From positions 8,921,983 to 8,981,982 of the forward strand of contig NC_087077.1 of NCBI RefSeq assembly GCF_026151205.1: a stretch of DNA of 60,000 nucleotides, read 5' to 3'. The translations under genes and the position numbers were made by a program. Positions 26,201 through 34,855 of this stretch are shown here, one piece after another. Origin of the DNA: Bolinopsis microptera (taxonomy: Eukaryota; Ctenophora; Tentaculata; Lobata; Bolinopsidae). The notes below the pieces were generated by a model. It was not told the origin of the DNA. It made no database searches and saw only the letters and a list, made by a program, of their open reading frames with translations. Within the stretch, counting starts at the first letter, position 1, and each line of letters starts with the position of its first letter.

Positions 26201-27633
26201 TATCATCTGCATGCTGAATCGAATCAAACCCTGCCGGGTTAGTCATGATGTTGAAGACATGAAGCTGTAGATCAAACTAAAATTAACTACAAGTTGTAAG
26301 AAACGCCCGGCCACTACCCTTAGCAGACCAGCCGTAAGAAATTATACGTTTATCAGACGGTAATTACTGACTATGAAACAGCGGTCACTTTTATTCGTCC
26401 CAGGTAACTTTTCTCTGCTGTACGTGCCTCGTAACTCCATAGCATATAATCGCAACCTTTTACGTGTTACTCGACAACTACAAAATTTCCAATTATCCAA
26501 CCCCCGCACCGGTGCAACGTTATTTATTAACTGAGCAAAGTTAATGACTTGAACTGTTCGTTTACTGCCACTGTGGACATGATCATTTTGTAATTAGATC
26601 TTTACTGCGTAAATCGTTTGCCTGTCATGTAGTTATTAATAAATCTAGACATAACGAACATGACGATAGTTGTTGATTTCAGACATTCGTTTGGGTTAAA
26701 GAGATGGTAATTTTCTCGGGTAATAATAATTGTGATTATCTCCCACGTTGTTCTTGACATGCAGTGCATAAACAGTTGGGGTGACTGATTGAAAGTGCAG
26801 AGTTTAATTTTCTGATTGTCGTGGACTTACCTTCAGAGATCAAGTGTTGCTGCCACGTGGATCGTTACGTTATTAATACTGAATAATTCAAACTTTATTT
26901 TCCAAGCTTTACCAGCTTTTGAGCTTTAGGGTACATATAAACTGGTTTTCCAATTTTATAAAATCAAAGTCTTAAAATTCAACCACTATTAAATTCTGCT
27001 CTGACAGGTTAGGTAATAGGAACCAGCGCCTTTAAAATACCTAAATAAGTCAATCTTAAAATAATCTAAAAATAACTTCAATTTAATGAAGATTTTTAAA
27101 GAATATTTAACGAGTGAACTTACCTCTTCTTATTATTTCAGGTTATGTTACAGGGTTGTCACTTTACAGTACAGCAGAGGAATGCACTGGAAGGATAACT
27201 ACTGCTACCTCTTTCAACACCGAATGCTCGGTCAGTATCTACATTCTACATACTTTACCCTGCCCAAATTTTTCTAAGTCCCAACTTAACACCATCTTCG
27301 TTCAATTCATTTCTGGACGGTTTTCTTGTTACATCATGATTAAGATTAATTATTATCTGTCGGACAGATGTCGCCCAATCATAAACTAATTCATAAACTG
27401 ATTTTACCTCTGTTCTGTTTTGTTTTTAGTTAGCTGTACTGATAGGTCATGTTCAGGTATCGTTCCCAATCGTTGGAGCAAGTCCTGACGTCCACTCCTT
27501 TATATCAATGAAGGAAAAAGAAGAGAAGAAAAAGACCGACGAATCTCAAGATAAACGATCTTTCCTTGCTAAATATTGGATGTATATTCTACCAGTATTT
27601 CTACTGCTCATGATGAGCATGGGTGGACAATAG
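11218..27633 (+). CDS. EMC10: ER membrane protein complex subunit 10
   Basis: Six exons join in phase: 11218-11305, 11500-11594, 11730-11813, 11975-12092, 27142-27230 and 27430-27633 (stop tag), giving 225 residues. A signal peptide ([16 protein letters not shown]) is followed by a luminal beta-rich domain with family landmarks: LYYIRVPHK, a Y-V-(x)n-V-R-A-C-S-L-(I/V)-E-S-x-L motif, [13 protein letters not shown] and a conserved cysteine in AEECTG. A charged linker precedes the C-terminal membrane anchor [23 protein letters not shown]10 is a luminal/membrane subunit of the EMC, which inserts and folds multi-pass and tail-anchored membrane proteins in the ER. Intron 4 (12093-27141) is 15 kb and hosts four antisense genes. 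The last exon is the first unit of a three-copy tandem array, so transcripts could use alternative copies. Confidence 0.93.
12545..13420 (-). CDS. Histamine N-methyltransferase-like SAM methyltransferase
   Basis: Intronless ORF of 291 residues, close to the length of vertebrate HNMT (292). It has a class I methyltransferase fold: motif [18 protein letters not shown] (about residues 54-70) for SAM binding, the acidic strand-2 motif YVVEPNAEH (82-90), [16 protein letters not shown] (126-141) and [11 protein letters not shown] (151-161). The HNMT resemblance is in the early KMLSVG-G-G...VVEPSAEQ-like segment and the H-S/M-L-Y motif. A small-molecule N-methylation role is a family inference; the real substrate is unknown, and such genes are often multicopy in non-vertebrates. 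The ORF is complete, with a start at the only reasonable ATG. It lies antisense in EMC10 intron 4. Lack of introns fits a retrocopy or an ancestrally intronless gene. Confidence 0.82.
   Translation of the reverse strand: MSNSEINLETTPPLTEEEYARDWSVFEDVSEEYEVMARIANEFIIENKFNENPVKMLSVGAGRGNFEEKLVREHGLKIEYIYVVEPNAEHVSELHSTLGSLGTEHNVSSSFFNTEFQFEESKCDKFDFILFAHSLYGFEDPHRAVLYATKFLKPGGKMLIFNQGEGATAAIFSYLMDRSDPKIFSPSKCIGDHSLTAEKIISQLEEDPSGLIISTIRERSYEDVDDFVQRVDTPGRNYKIDFSLQAEYGRLSEEAKDHIYKMVVENCDVIQGRYQWRHWCVGIVVSASVQV
13421..15091. other. Intronic spacer without supported gene
   Basis: This is part of EMC10 intron 4. Minus-strand open frames at 13634-13918 and 13848-14321 look like translated repeat DNA with recurring 'attctagcaatg' and 'gaatctggaac' words. 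The 3' exons of the neighbouring sushi gene, if any, should lie here, but none could be fixed. Confidence 0.4.
15092..16641 (-). CDS. Secreted double-module plus sushi protein, copy A (3' end open)
   Basis: Four exons: 16641-16578 (signal peptide [17 protein letters not shown]), 16439-15990, 15862-15434 and 15271-15092, together 374 residues. Every intron is phase 1. Exons 2 and 3 each encode one module of about 145 residues, and the two modules are related: both open with a Trp (EWQTV / DWKAA) and share W-x-[VI]-F-K-T-x(3)-L-x-I-E-C-N plus a later cysteine. Exon 4 encodes a sushi/CCP domain (VTCDTPTF...VKCRSGH...[17 protein letters not shown]). The protein is probably extracellular and ligand binding. 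I do not recognise the repeated module; a lectin-like beta-sandwich is only a guess. Exon 4 ends in an apparent donor, so a further exon probably exists downstream. Close paralog of 24485-26036. Confidence 0.8.
17020..17070. repeat. 25-bp inverted repeat
   Basis: Two 25-base arms with one mismatch are separated by a single base (centre 17045), built around aattgaatttaaacataac. It can form a strong hairpin; function is unknown. Confidence 0.85.
17597..18500. repeat. Dispersed element, long copy (904 bp)
   Basis: It begins ggctggtcatacaattaaaa and ends with tatgtaacgttttatgcgacctt. The first ~130 bp and last ~115 bp match 19744-20021, which lacks the interior. The open frame on the minus strand at 18081-18443 shows no recognisable domain. 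It is probably a nonautonomous mobile element, with the second copy an internal-deletion derivative. Element class is undetermined. Confidence 0.75.
18690..19480 (+). pseudogene. LINE 3' remnant: RNase H and Cys-rich tail
   Basis: Two frames carry pieces of one retrotransposon ORF. 18763-19000 encodes an RNase HI-like segment ([14 protein letters not shown] ... [21 protein letters not shown]), and 19154-19376 encodes a CPMC-type Cys/His tail ([19 protein letters not shown]). The region between is out of frame with stops, so the ORF is broken. RNase H followed by a C-x2-C...H-x3-C tail is typical of Jockey/CR1/I-type LINEs. Neither the reverse transcriptase nor the endonuclease is present. It lies between two copies of the 17597/19744 repeat in EMC10 intron 4. 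Confidence 0.82.
19744..20021. repeat. Dispersed element, deletion derivative (278 bp)
   Basis: This copy keeps the two ends of the 904-bp element at 17597-18500 (start ggctggtcatac, end atgcgacctt) but misses about 630 bp of interior. It has the same orientation as the long copy. Confidence 0.75.
20562..20589. repeat. Poly-G tract, 28 bases
   Basis: An uninterrupted run of G is flanked on both sides by the short direct repeat ataccttg (20550-20557 and 20590-20597). The tract could form a G-quadruplex. Its length is likely to be unreliable in any assembly. Confidence 0.9.
20713..22454 (-). CDS. Secreted chitin-binding (CBM14) plus thrombospondin type 1 protein, 3' end open
   Basis: Three exons join cleanly: 22454-22299 (phase 0), 21389-21314 and 20883-20713 (phase 1 at the end), 134 residues so far. 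Exon 1 encodes a signal peptide ([15 protein letters not shown]) and a peritrophin-A/CBM14 start ([21 protein letters not shown]). Exon 2 completes it with the hallmark CDWPENVDC. Exon 3 encodes a thrombospondin type 1 repeat ([25 protein letters not shown] ... [20 protein letters not shown], written here in part). The product is presumably an extracellular protein that binds chitin, as in a perisarc or cuticle. The last exon appears to end at gcccag|gtatta. A short candidate terminal exon after 20524 is uncertain because a poly-G tract lies just before it. Nested antisense in EMC10 intron 4. Confidence 0.82.
21562..21678. repeat. 9-bp microsatellite, 13 perfect units
   Basis: Thirteen consecutive copies of acaagattt lie in the first intron of the CBM14-thrombospondin gene. 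On the minus strand they read as a Lys-Ser-Cys run, but splice-compatible exons exclude this region from the gene. Confidence 0.95.
22915..23075 (-). repeat. Dispersed repeat, inverted relative to 36540-36725
   Basis: Shares, in reverse orientation with 36540-36725, the segments agcaggaacccgtataac, aaaatggtgtcaa, ctcaagagactaaaataatt, gggggtccaaat and gagctctaaaactc-like text. It is an old dispersed repeat with no coding capacity seen. Confidence 0.75.
23858..23919. repeat. Perfect 62-bp palindrome
   Basis: 31-base arms (tagaaattgacgcaccaaat... and exact complement) meet at 23888/23889 with no spacer and no mismatch. Surrounding sequence is unremarkable intron. It may be a recent foldback insertion or an inverted duplication artefact. 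Confidence 0.92.
24485..26036 (-). CDS. Secreted double-module plus sushi protein, copy B (3' end open)
   Basis: This paralog of 15092-16641 has the same four-exon, all-phase-1 structure: 26036-25985 ([16 protein letters not shown] signal peptide), 25843-25397, 25244-24816 and 24664-24485, 369 residues. Exon 2 is one codon shorter than in copy A; exons 3 and 4 have identical lengths in the two genes. Module landmarks are conserved ([39 protein letters not shown]), as is the sushi domain ending in DWEKQPSC. The exon-1 donor (gttatc) is weak, but phase and alignment to copy A support it. No stop is reached after the sushi exon, so a 3' exon is missing from the model. Likely role: secreted binding protein of unknown ligand. 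The two copies flank the CBM14-thrombospondin gene. Confidence 0.8.
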
Positions 27634-28312
27634 TTAACTTTTATTTTACAAGTTGACACAACGTTTATCAACTGAGACGTTCGGTTTTGTTATACGAGTT
27701 TACGGGTATTTTATTTTCTGATATAATTGTTGCTTTAAATGCGCTGTTTACCGTTAGCTTTGTGGACCTTAAATCAGTGAATTCTCCTATGCCTGACATA
27801 AAGGAAGTGATCGAATCCAGAATCTAACCGAAAGTGTTTGCGCCAAAGACAGATAACCCAAGTATGAAGCAGCACCTTCCATTTCTGAATTTAATTCTTG
27901 AAATTTAGTCTATTTATGCTTATATATTTCTTTAATAATTTGAGATAAGTTGTTATTCGTCTGAAATTATTTGAAGCGTATCAATTATTAAAACTTAAAC
28001 GGTTTGCCGTGTGGTGGAAAATCTATCCTAAAAAACCCCAAGACAAATCCAGTATGCGCGCGATATGTTGGTACGTTAGATAAGACCATATTGTGTCCTA
28101 TATAATTATAACTTATGATTTGATCGATGGGTAACTAGCCTGGAATATTATTTCGAGAAACAAGGGGTATACAGTGAATTCAACCGATATTGAACTTTTG
28201 TTGGGTTGCAGACACGACATCCACTGGCACTACTTCCCTCCTTGGGTGACTGACCAAATTTAGTTAGCTGAGGGCAGTGGCGTTACGTTGCCTGTTGACG
28301 CCCCCGCCTTCA

Positions 28313-28447
28313 TTTATATCAATGAAGGAAAAAGAAGAGAAGAAAAAGACCGACGAATCTCAAGATAAACGATCTTTCCTTGCTAAATATTGGATGTATA
28401 TTCTACCAGTATTTCTACTGCTCATGATGAGCATGGGTGGACAATAG
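28313..28447 (+). pseudogene. Duplicate of EMC10 terminal coding segment, copy 2
   Basis: It encodes the charged linker and membrane anchor of EMC10 ([12 protein letters not shown] ... YWMYILPVF ... GGQ, stop) with no visible change from copy 1. The duplication starts inside the exon, so the copy lacks the acceptor and the first 69 coding bases of the true exon. It is not an independent gene, and it would be used only through a cryptic acceptor. Confidence 0.85.
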
Positions 28448-29124
28448 TTAACTTTTATTTTACAAGTTGACACAACGTTTATCAACTGAGACGTTCGGTT
28501 TTGTTATACGAGTTTACGGGTATTTTATTTTCTGATATAATTGTTGCTTTAAATGCGCTGTTTACCGTTAGCTTTGTGGACCTTAAATCAGTGAATTCTC
28601 CTATGCCTGACATAAAGGAAGTGATCGAATCCAGAATCTAACCGAAAGTGTTTGCGCCAAAGACAGATAACCCAAGTATGAAGCAGCACCTTCCATTTCT
28701 GAATTTAATTCTTGAAATAGTCTATTTATGCTTATATATTTCTTTAATAATTTGAGATAAGTTGTTATTCGTCTGAAATTATTTGAAGCGTATCAATTAT
28801 TAAAACTTAAACGGTTTGCCGTGTGGTGGAAAATCTATCCTAAAAAACCCCAAGACAAATCCAGTATGCGCGCGATATGTTGGTACGTTAGATAAGACCA
28901 TATTGTGTCCTATATAATTATAACTTATGATTTGATCGATGGGTAACTAGCCTGGAATATTATTTCGAGAAACAAGGGGTATACAGTGAATTCAACCGAT
29001 ATTGAACTTTTGTTGGGTTGCAGACACGACATCCACTGGCACTACTTCCCTCCTTGGGTGACTGACCAAATTTAGTTAGCTGAGGGCAGTGGCGTTACGT
29101 TGCCTGTTGACGCCCCCGCCTTCA

Positions 29125-29259
29125 TTTATATCAATGAAGGAAAAAGAAGAGAAGAAAAAGACCGACGAATCTCAAGATAAACGATCTTTCCTTGCTAAAT
29201 ATTGGATGTATATTCTACCAGTATTTCTACTGCTCATGATGAGCATGGGTGGACAATAG
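29125..29259 (+). pseudogene. Duplicate of EMC10 terminal coding segment, copy 3
   Basis: Same content as the copy at 28313-28447, with the open frame and stop intact and no splice acceptor of its own. It precedes the only complete left flank of the MITE. Confidence 0.85.
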
Positions 29260-29898
29260 TTAACTTTTATTTTACAAGTTGACACAACGTTTATCAACTG
29301 AGACGTTCGGTTTTGTTATACGAGTTTACGGGTATTTTATTTTCTGATATAATTGTTGCTTTAAATGCGCTGTTTACCGTTAGCTTTGTGGACCTTAAAT
29401 CAGTGAATTCTCCTATGCCTGACATAAAGGAAGTGATCGAATCCAGAATCTAACCGAAAGTGTTTGCGCCAAAGACAGATAACCCAAGTATGAAGCAGCA
29501 CCTTCCATTTCTGAATTTAATTCTTGAAATAGTCTATTTATGCTTATATATTTCTTTAATAATTTGAGATAAGTTGTTATTCGTCTGAAATTATTTGAAG
29601 CGTATCAATTATTAAAACTTAAACGGTTTGCCGTGTGGTGGAAAATCTATCCTAAAAAACCCCAAGACAAATCCAGTATGCGCGCGATATGTTGGTACGT
29701 TAGATAAGACCATATTGTGTCCTATATAATTATAACTTATGATTTGATCGATGGGTAACTAGCCTGGAATATTATTTCGAGAAACAAGGGGTATACAGTG
29801 AATTCAACCGATATTGAACTTTTGTTGGGTTGCAGACACGACATCCACTGGCACTACTTCCCTCCTTGGGTGACTGACCAAATTTAGTTAGCTGAGGG

Positions 29899-29941
29899 CA
29901 GTGGCGTTACGTTGCCTGTTGACGCCCCCGCCGAAAAAGCG

Positions 29942-29975
<34 letters not shown>

Positions 29976-30187
29976 TTTTGGTGCCCCTCCCTAAAATTGG
30001 ACAAATTAGGTGATTTTAGAGGATACGCCGGGTAAAATCTCTAAAAAAGTGTGTATCTAGAGCAAAACGCGCAGTTTTGCTAGTACTTTAGTTAAGTTTT
30101 TGAAATTGTCCCACATTCAAACGACGATTTGCCCCCCCCCCCCCTCCCCCGCACAGCGGGGCCCTTTGTTAGTTCGTTACGCCACTG
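29899..30187. mobile_element. hAT-like MITE, 289 bp, with poly-C core
   Basis: Left end cagtggcgttacg and right end cgttacgccactg form 13-bp terminal inverted repeats with one mismatch. The interior contains 34 C (29942-29975), the segment ctagtactttagttaag and a second C-rich run (30132-30150). The left flank is gctgaggg (29891-29898), but the right flank here is ctcgcacc, so this right end does not show a matching duplication. The matching gctgaggg instead follows a second right end at 38167. Confidence 0.75.
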
Positions 30188-32710
30188 CTCGCACCCAGTT
30201 TTTTCTCGACCTTTGCCTGTCTAGATCCATAGTGTTTTGTTGCACGTCATCTGTTTATACGTACTGGAGTCACCCAGGACAGATTAACACACAATAGCAG
30301 CACCTCGAAAAGGATGTGATTCTTCATCACTTACTACTACTATAACTAGTACTATGGTCGTTGGATTTGGAATAGGGGCGGTTCTAGATTCACGATCACT
30401 ATTCCCTGAGATTATAAATATTCTCTTGTTGCTTGTACCATCACATATAATTTCAATAATTTTACAATATCGCATTATTGTTATATCAGTTATAATAGCA
30501 GCTACACATGTTTGATGGATTAAAACACTTTTATGACGGTGCTGTTAGAATAACAAAATATTTACGCTGTAAAACAGTTAACATGTTATATTAAGATCAT
30601 CAAGAATAATATATTAATATTATAACACTCACGGTACCAAACTGAGTAAAAAATAACAACTTTCCAGTGTCTTAACCATAAACTTGACATGCACGCTGCA
30701 ACCGGACCCCTTTTGATCGTGGCCGGCTTCGCGTGCGCGAGAGGTGTGCAACGTGTACTTGTACTTGTAGCAACCATAAACCTGACTCCAAATGGAAGTT
30801 CACAATTTGATTTGTAGTGACCTTGATTGACGATATATCAACCTTTCCAGATCGTTGCTCTTATCTGCAAAGCAATGATCTCGAAGCGATTAAGCAAGAA
30901 TGATAGTTCACGCAGCGCGTCAAAGCGGCGACGTCCTCCATGCTCCAATTCCAAGCTACTCCAACTCCAAGTAGTGACCATAATTTTATAACAAACATTT
31001 TATCTAAGAAGTCATCCTATCAAGCTTCAATTTTTACTTTTCTGTGTTGTTTCCCGGAAACATAATCTGATCAGTCTCGATCTCTAGGTATGGAATGTGA
31101 TAATGTGATAGACATGGGCGGATATAACTATACGTATAAATTACAAGCCCAGTTCCAGTGACACCAGGTCAGACTTATCAACTTAACTAGTGTAACCCGG
31201 CCTACGGCCGGGATTTCACTGCCGCAGTTAAAAAGGGTAGGAGTAATTACCCGCTGAGTCAAAACCCGCATTAGGTGACCCAATAGTTTCTTCAACAATA
31301 ATCTCATAATCAGTTATTTCTTGTGGATAATTAAGTCATTATTAGCCATGAGGCACCACACTCCATGATCATAAGGTCTGAACACCGAGTATTACACCTC
31401 ATCACTCCCGTCTTGAACCGCTTTCTATTTTTATTTAAATTAACCCTTGTTAACTCCGCACCACACCCGCATATTATATTTGAAAACACGCATAACATTG
31501 TCGTATGAACTCTCTCTCTCTCTCTCTCTCTGCAGTCCAAACAGACCCCAAACACTAACAGTCCCCCCTCCCCTAATAAGCTTAAGGTATAACATTACAG
31601 CGGATCTTCCGGGCTAATCCAATTATGACGCAGCTATAACATATTACACAGTAATGAGAGAGAGAGAGAGAGCAAGCCCCGTAACTCTTGCCGTTCTGCT
31701 CACGCAATTTTATGTAACATTTGTGGTACAAAACCATCAATTAAACCACTTACCATCGGCCGATTTTTAAAAAAATTTCCTATGGGCTTCATCAGAGTTT
31801 TGTCGACACTATACCGAAAAAATCAGTCCCGTAACTCTTATAACACGAGGAAATATGGTCAGAACTGAACAACAACAACAACAATTTGATACGAAAAGTG
31901 GCATGCAACGTATGTCAAACAACAATGAACAACCACACTCAAAGACTGAAGATTCAGGAGGACTCTGTATCCCAGAAATTTCCGATACGAGATAGGGGAC
32001 GGGTTCTATAAACAATTAACATCAACAAAATTCAATTTCCCTGGGAAGTTAGTTAGTTGCATTGGACGAATTTATTCGATTTAGACTCGTGCAAAATGAT
32101 CTTATGAACCAATTTAATTTAGCCACGAAATACGTAACAAAAATGTGACAAATTTCCTGAGCTGAAGTGGACTGATCATGGGGAGGGTATATAATTATAA
32201 TAGGGGATACCTACCTTTGGTACCTTGGGTTCGTTTTAGTTGGTTTATTTCCCTTGATTTCCCAATCACCTAACCATATAATTGTACGAAAGTATCCCAC
32301 TTTCTATTGGCATTAAACCGTTATAGTTATACAACACGTATTGTTATATGTAAGTCTATGTATCATGTATGATGCTGTAACTTTAATGGCTTTTACTAAT
32401 TCGCTCGCCCAAAAATTTTACGTGACTTTGGTTTTTATGGTTTTGCCTTTTCACAAGAATTTTCTTAAAATTTGGGCGAGCGATTTAGTAGGAGCGAACT
32501 TTAATTACATTTACACTGCAACTGTTGAGCTTGTTTTTATAGAAAAATATCTAAATAGTGGCATTCAGGAGCCATCTTAATACGGTTACATTTGTTTATC
32601 CATGCTTTATTTGTTCACTTGGTTTTGACCTTAATAATTAAATTATTTGCTATTTCCAACGATGATTGGTCAGTTCACAAAGTGAAAATGCTGACCAGTT
32701 TTTAACTTTA
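30188..32710. other. Gene-free repeat-rich interval
   Basis: No supported gene. The interval contains a hairpin cccggcctacggccggg (31197-31213), CT and GA microsatellites (31510-31531, 31656-31672), and an inverted pair around cgctcgcccaaaaatttta (32402-32420 with 32466-32483). The ORFs here have no recognisable domains. Confidence 0.5.
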
Positions 32711-32842
32711 AGCGAACGACCGATTTCAATTTCGGTATAATATTGCATTTGCGGACGGTTATTCAAATTAATATCATTTCCTTTTGTTTGGGAAGAGAGA
32801 CACTGGCAGATGTCCACTCTACCCATGATTATAGGTTTTGGT
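32711..32842 (+). repeat. Dispersed repeat copy 1 (upstream of Ly6 gene)
   Basis: Runs from agcgaacgaccgatttcaat to tctacccatgattatagg. It matches 34710-34855 in the same orientation and 34348-34494 inverted. It is more diverged from the latter two than they are from each other. Confidence 0.85.
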
Positions 32843-33400
32843 CAAAAATTAATAATTGATTCATGATAATTTTTTTATTATCATTGTCCAAGTTACGGCG
32901 AAATGACAGGCTAAGCTGTAAGAGTAAGACTAAGTGTAAGGGCAACTGTAAGCGCCGGCCAGTATAACTTTTTACTTATTTAACGGCCGCTAAGCCACTT
33001 ACATTTTTTATAATCGCGGTCTTTCCTTCTCCAGGCTCAATGAAACTTGTGACAGGGAGTGTGATTACTAATCGCACTGATTTTCTGAAATTGGAAATGT
33101 ATACTGTAACATCGTGTTCCGAAATTTTCTGCCCTTACGCTACTAGTACTAACAGTTTCCATTATTTTCATTTAAATTTAATTGATCCGGACCTGACACA
33201 TGATGTAAATTTGTAATGATCTTTTTAATTATTTGAGATTATCACACCCGAGCGTGATAATCTCAATAACAATCTGAATAATATCGCTCCCACTAAACCT
33301 TCATTTAAGGTTGTTTGGAGTCAGTTTTTTAAAATTAAATCGAAATAATCAGAGAATCTTAAACTGATATTTATTAACAATTTATTTACAGTAGCTGAAA

Positions 33401-33919
33401 ATGAAGATAGCCATAGCTATCATAATAGTGGCAATGGCGGCACAAGCTCAGGGGCTTCGCTGTCAAACTTGCACGGACCATGACCAGGCAGGAGCAAAAA
33501 TATTCGGCGAAGCAGGCAGCGTGCAAGAGGAACCGTGTACAACAACAAGTGTTATTGATTGTGTCGAGGATCGTAATATCAATATGATGCCTGATATGTG
33601 CGCAAGCCTTTTCCTGACCTACTCGTCCATTGTGGATGGAATACGCACTGAGAGCTATACTAGAAGTTTTGGTTGTGGTATTAAGGAAAGTATGCTCGAA
33701 GCGGAAATGTGTGGGGGTAATGAAGATTATTTTAATAATGCTGCTGAAGGATTGGCTGATTTTACCTGTCGGATGGACGTGTGCGAGGATGACGGGTGCA
33801 ATTACTTCTTGCAGGACGACAAGAAGAACGAGGAAAGTGACGTCGAGAGATATGTATCATCGGAAACTCGAGCGGAGACATCGATCTTTCTCGTCGGAAT
33901 CTTCTCATTCCTTATTTAG
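33401..33919 (+). CDS. Ly6/uPAR-type three-finger surface protein
   Basis: Single coding exon of 172 residues. An acceptor-like tttacag at 33385-33391 just before the ATG suggests an intron in the 5' UTR. A signal peptide (residues 1-18) is followed by mature protein beginning LRCQTC. Ten cysteines (21, 24, 46, 54, 67, 92, 104, 123, 128, 133) include the C-x2-C start and the closing C-x4-C-N motif (CEDDGCN) that define the Ly6/uPAR fold. The C-terminus is a short hydrophobic tail (IFLVGIFSFLI) after a polar stretch, as expected for a GPI-anchor signal. Predicted role: cell-surface protein; ligand unknown. Spacing between cysteines is longer than in classic Ly6 proteins. It stands between inverted copies of a dispersed repeat, inside the interval bracketed by the hAT-like ends. 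Confidence 0.85.
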   Translation: MKIAIAIIIVAMAAQAQGLRCQTCTDHDQAGAKIFGEAGSVQEEPCTTTSVIDCVEDRNINMMPDMCASLFLTYSSIVDGIRTESYTRSFGCGIKESMLEAEMCGGNEDYFNNAAEGLADFTCRMDVCEDDGCNYFLQDDKKNEESDVERYVSSETRAETSIFLVGIFSFLI

Positions 33920-34347
33920 AAACAATTACTTTTCGCAATTTTTCAAAACATTCTTTCTTATGTTGAATTTATAACTAAATAGTAAAAACATTCATAAATA
34001 TGATTAAACATTAAAAGGAAATGCAAAATTGAACAGGGATTGGCAACGGCCGTTTAATTTTATTCGTTAGTTAGAAACACCTTAAAACGCAAATTCGTTG
34101 ACACTCAATTCCGTATGGACATTTGCTTGAAAAGTGATTGCACCGTACCATTTAATTAAACTTTTCAACGCAAACGAAGACCTTTAAAGATTCAATTTTT
34201 TTGTAAAAAATTCTGTCGCGTGTTAAAATCAGTGTAGTGTAAAATGTTTATAATCCCATCGTTTAGTGATCATATTTTATAAAACGTTTTTGGTCATCGC
34301 ATGTTTACAATTATAATTATCAACTTATATTTTTGTTCTATATACTA

Positions 34348-34855
34348 ATTTTACCAAAACCCATAATCATGGGTAGAGTGGACCGCTGCCAGTGTCTTTC
34401 TTTCCCAAACAAAAGGAAATGATATTAATTTGACTGACCGTTCTCAAATGCAAAATGATACCGAGAATGAAATCGGTCGCTCGCTTTTCCCATTAATTCA
34501 CGGCTTACGAATTGTAATAATTTTCGATTGATTACATGTCAATCAGATGCTGTAAAAATCTCTTTGGGTTGCGTTCGGGTCGATACCTAGTATTTCGGGG
34601 TAAGGGTGGTAGTTATCACTTATTGAATTAGCTGAAGTTTATTGAATCTTTATTGCCGAGTACAGCTGCCTTTGGGTAGTTCTTCTTAATCTATTACAAT
34701 TGTAAATGAATGGGAAAAGCGAGCGACCGATTTCATTCTCGGTATCATTTTGCATTTGAGAACGGTCAGTCAAATTAATATCATTTCCTTTTGTTTGGGA
34801 AAGAGAGACACTGGCAGCGGTCCACTCTACCCATGATTATGGGTTTTGGTAAAAT
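34348..34855. repeat. Foldback element with ~147-bp arms
   Basis: The left arm 34348-34494 and right arm 34710-34855 are reverse complements with few mismatches, separated by 215 bp. The outer ends read attttaccaaaaccc and gggttttggtaaaat. The arms are also related to 32711-32842. No ORF is present. Confidence 0.9.

Larger units (their letters stand above)
27499..29932 (+). repeat. Three-copy tandem array of the EMC10 terminal exon and 3' flank
   Basis: Units start at 27499, 28313 and 29125 (periods 814 and 812) and end with gttgacgcccccgcc. Units 2 and 3 appear nearly identical. Unit 1 differs by a 2-bp insertion (aaatttagtc versus aaatagtc). Each unit carries the last 135 bases of EMC10 coding sequence including the stop, the 3' flank, and the first 34 bases of a hAT-like MITE. 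The third unit runs on into the full MITE at 29899. Confidence 0.96.
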
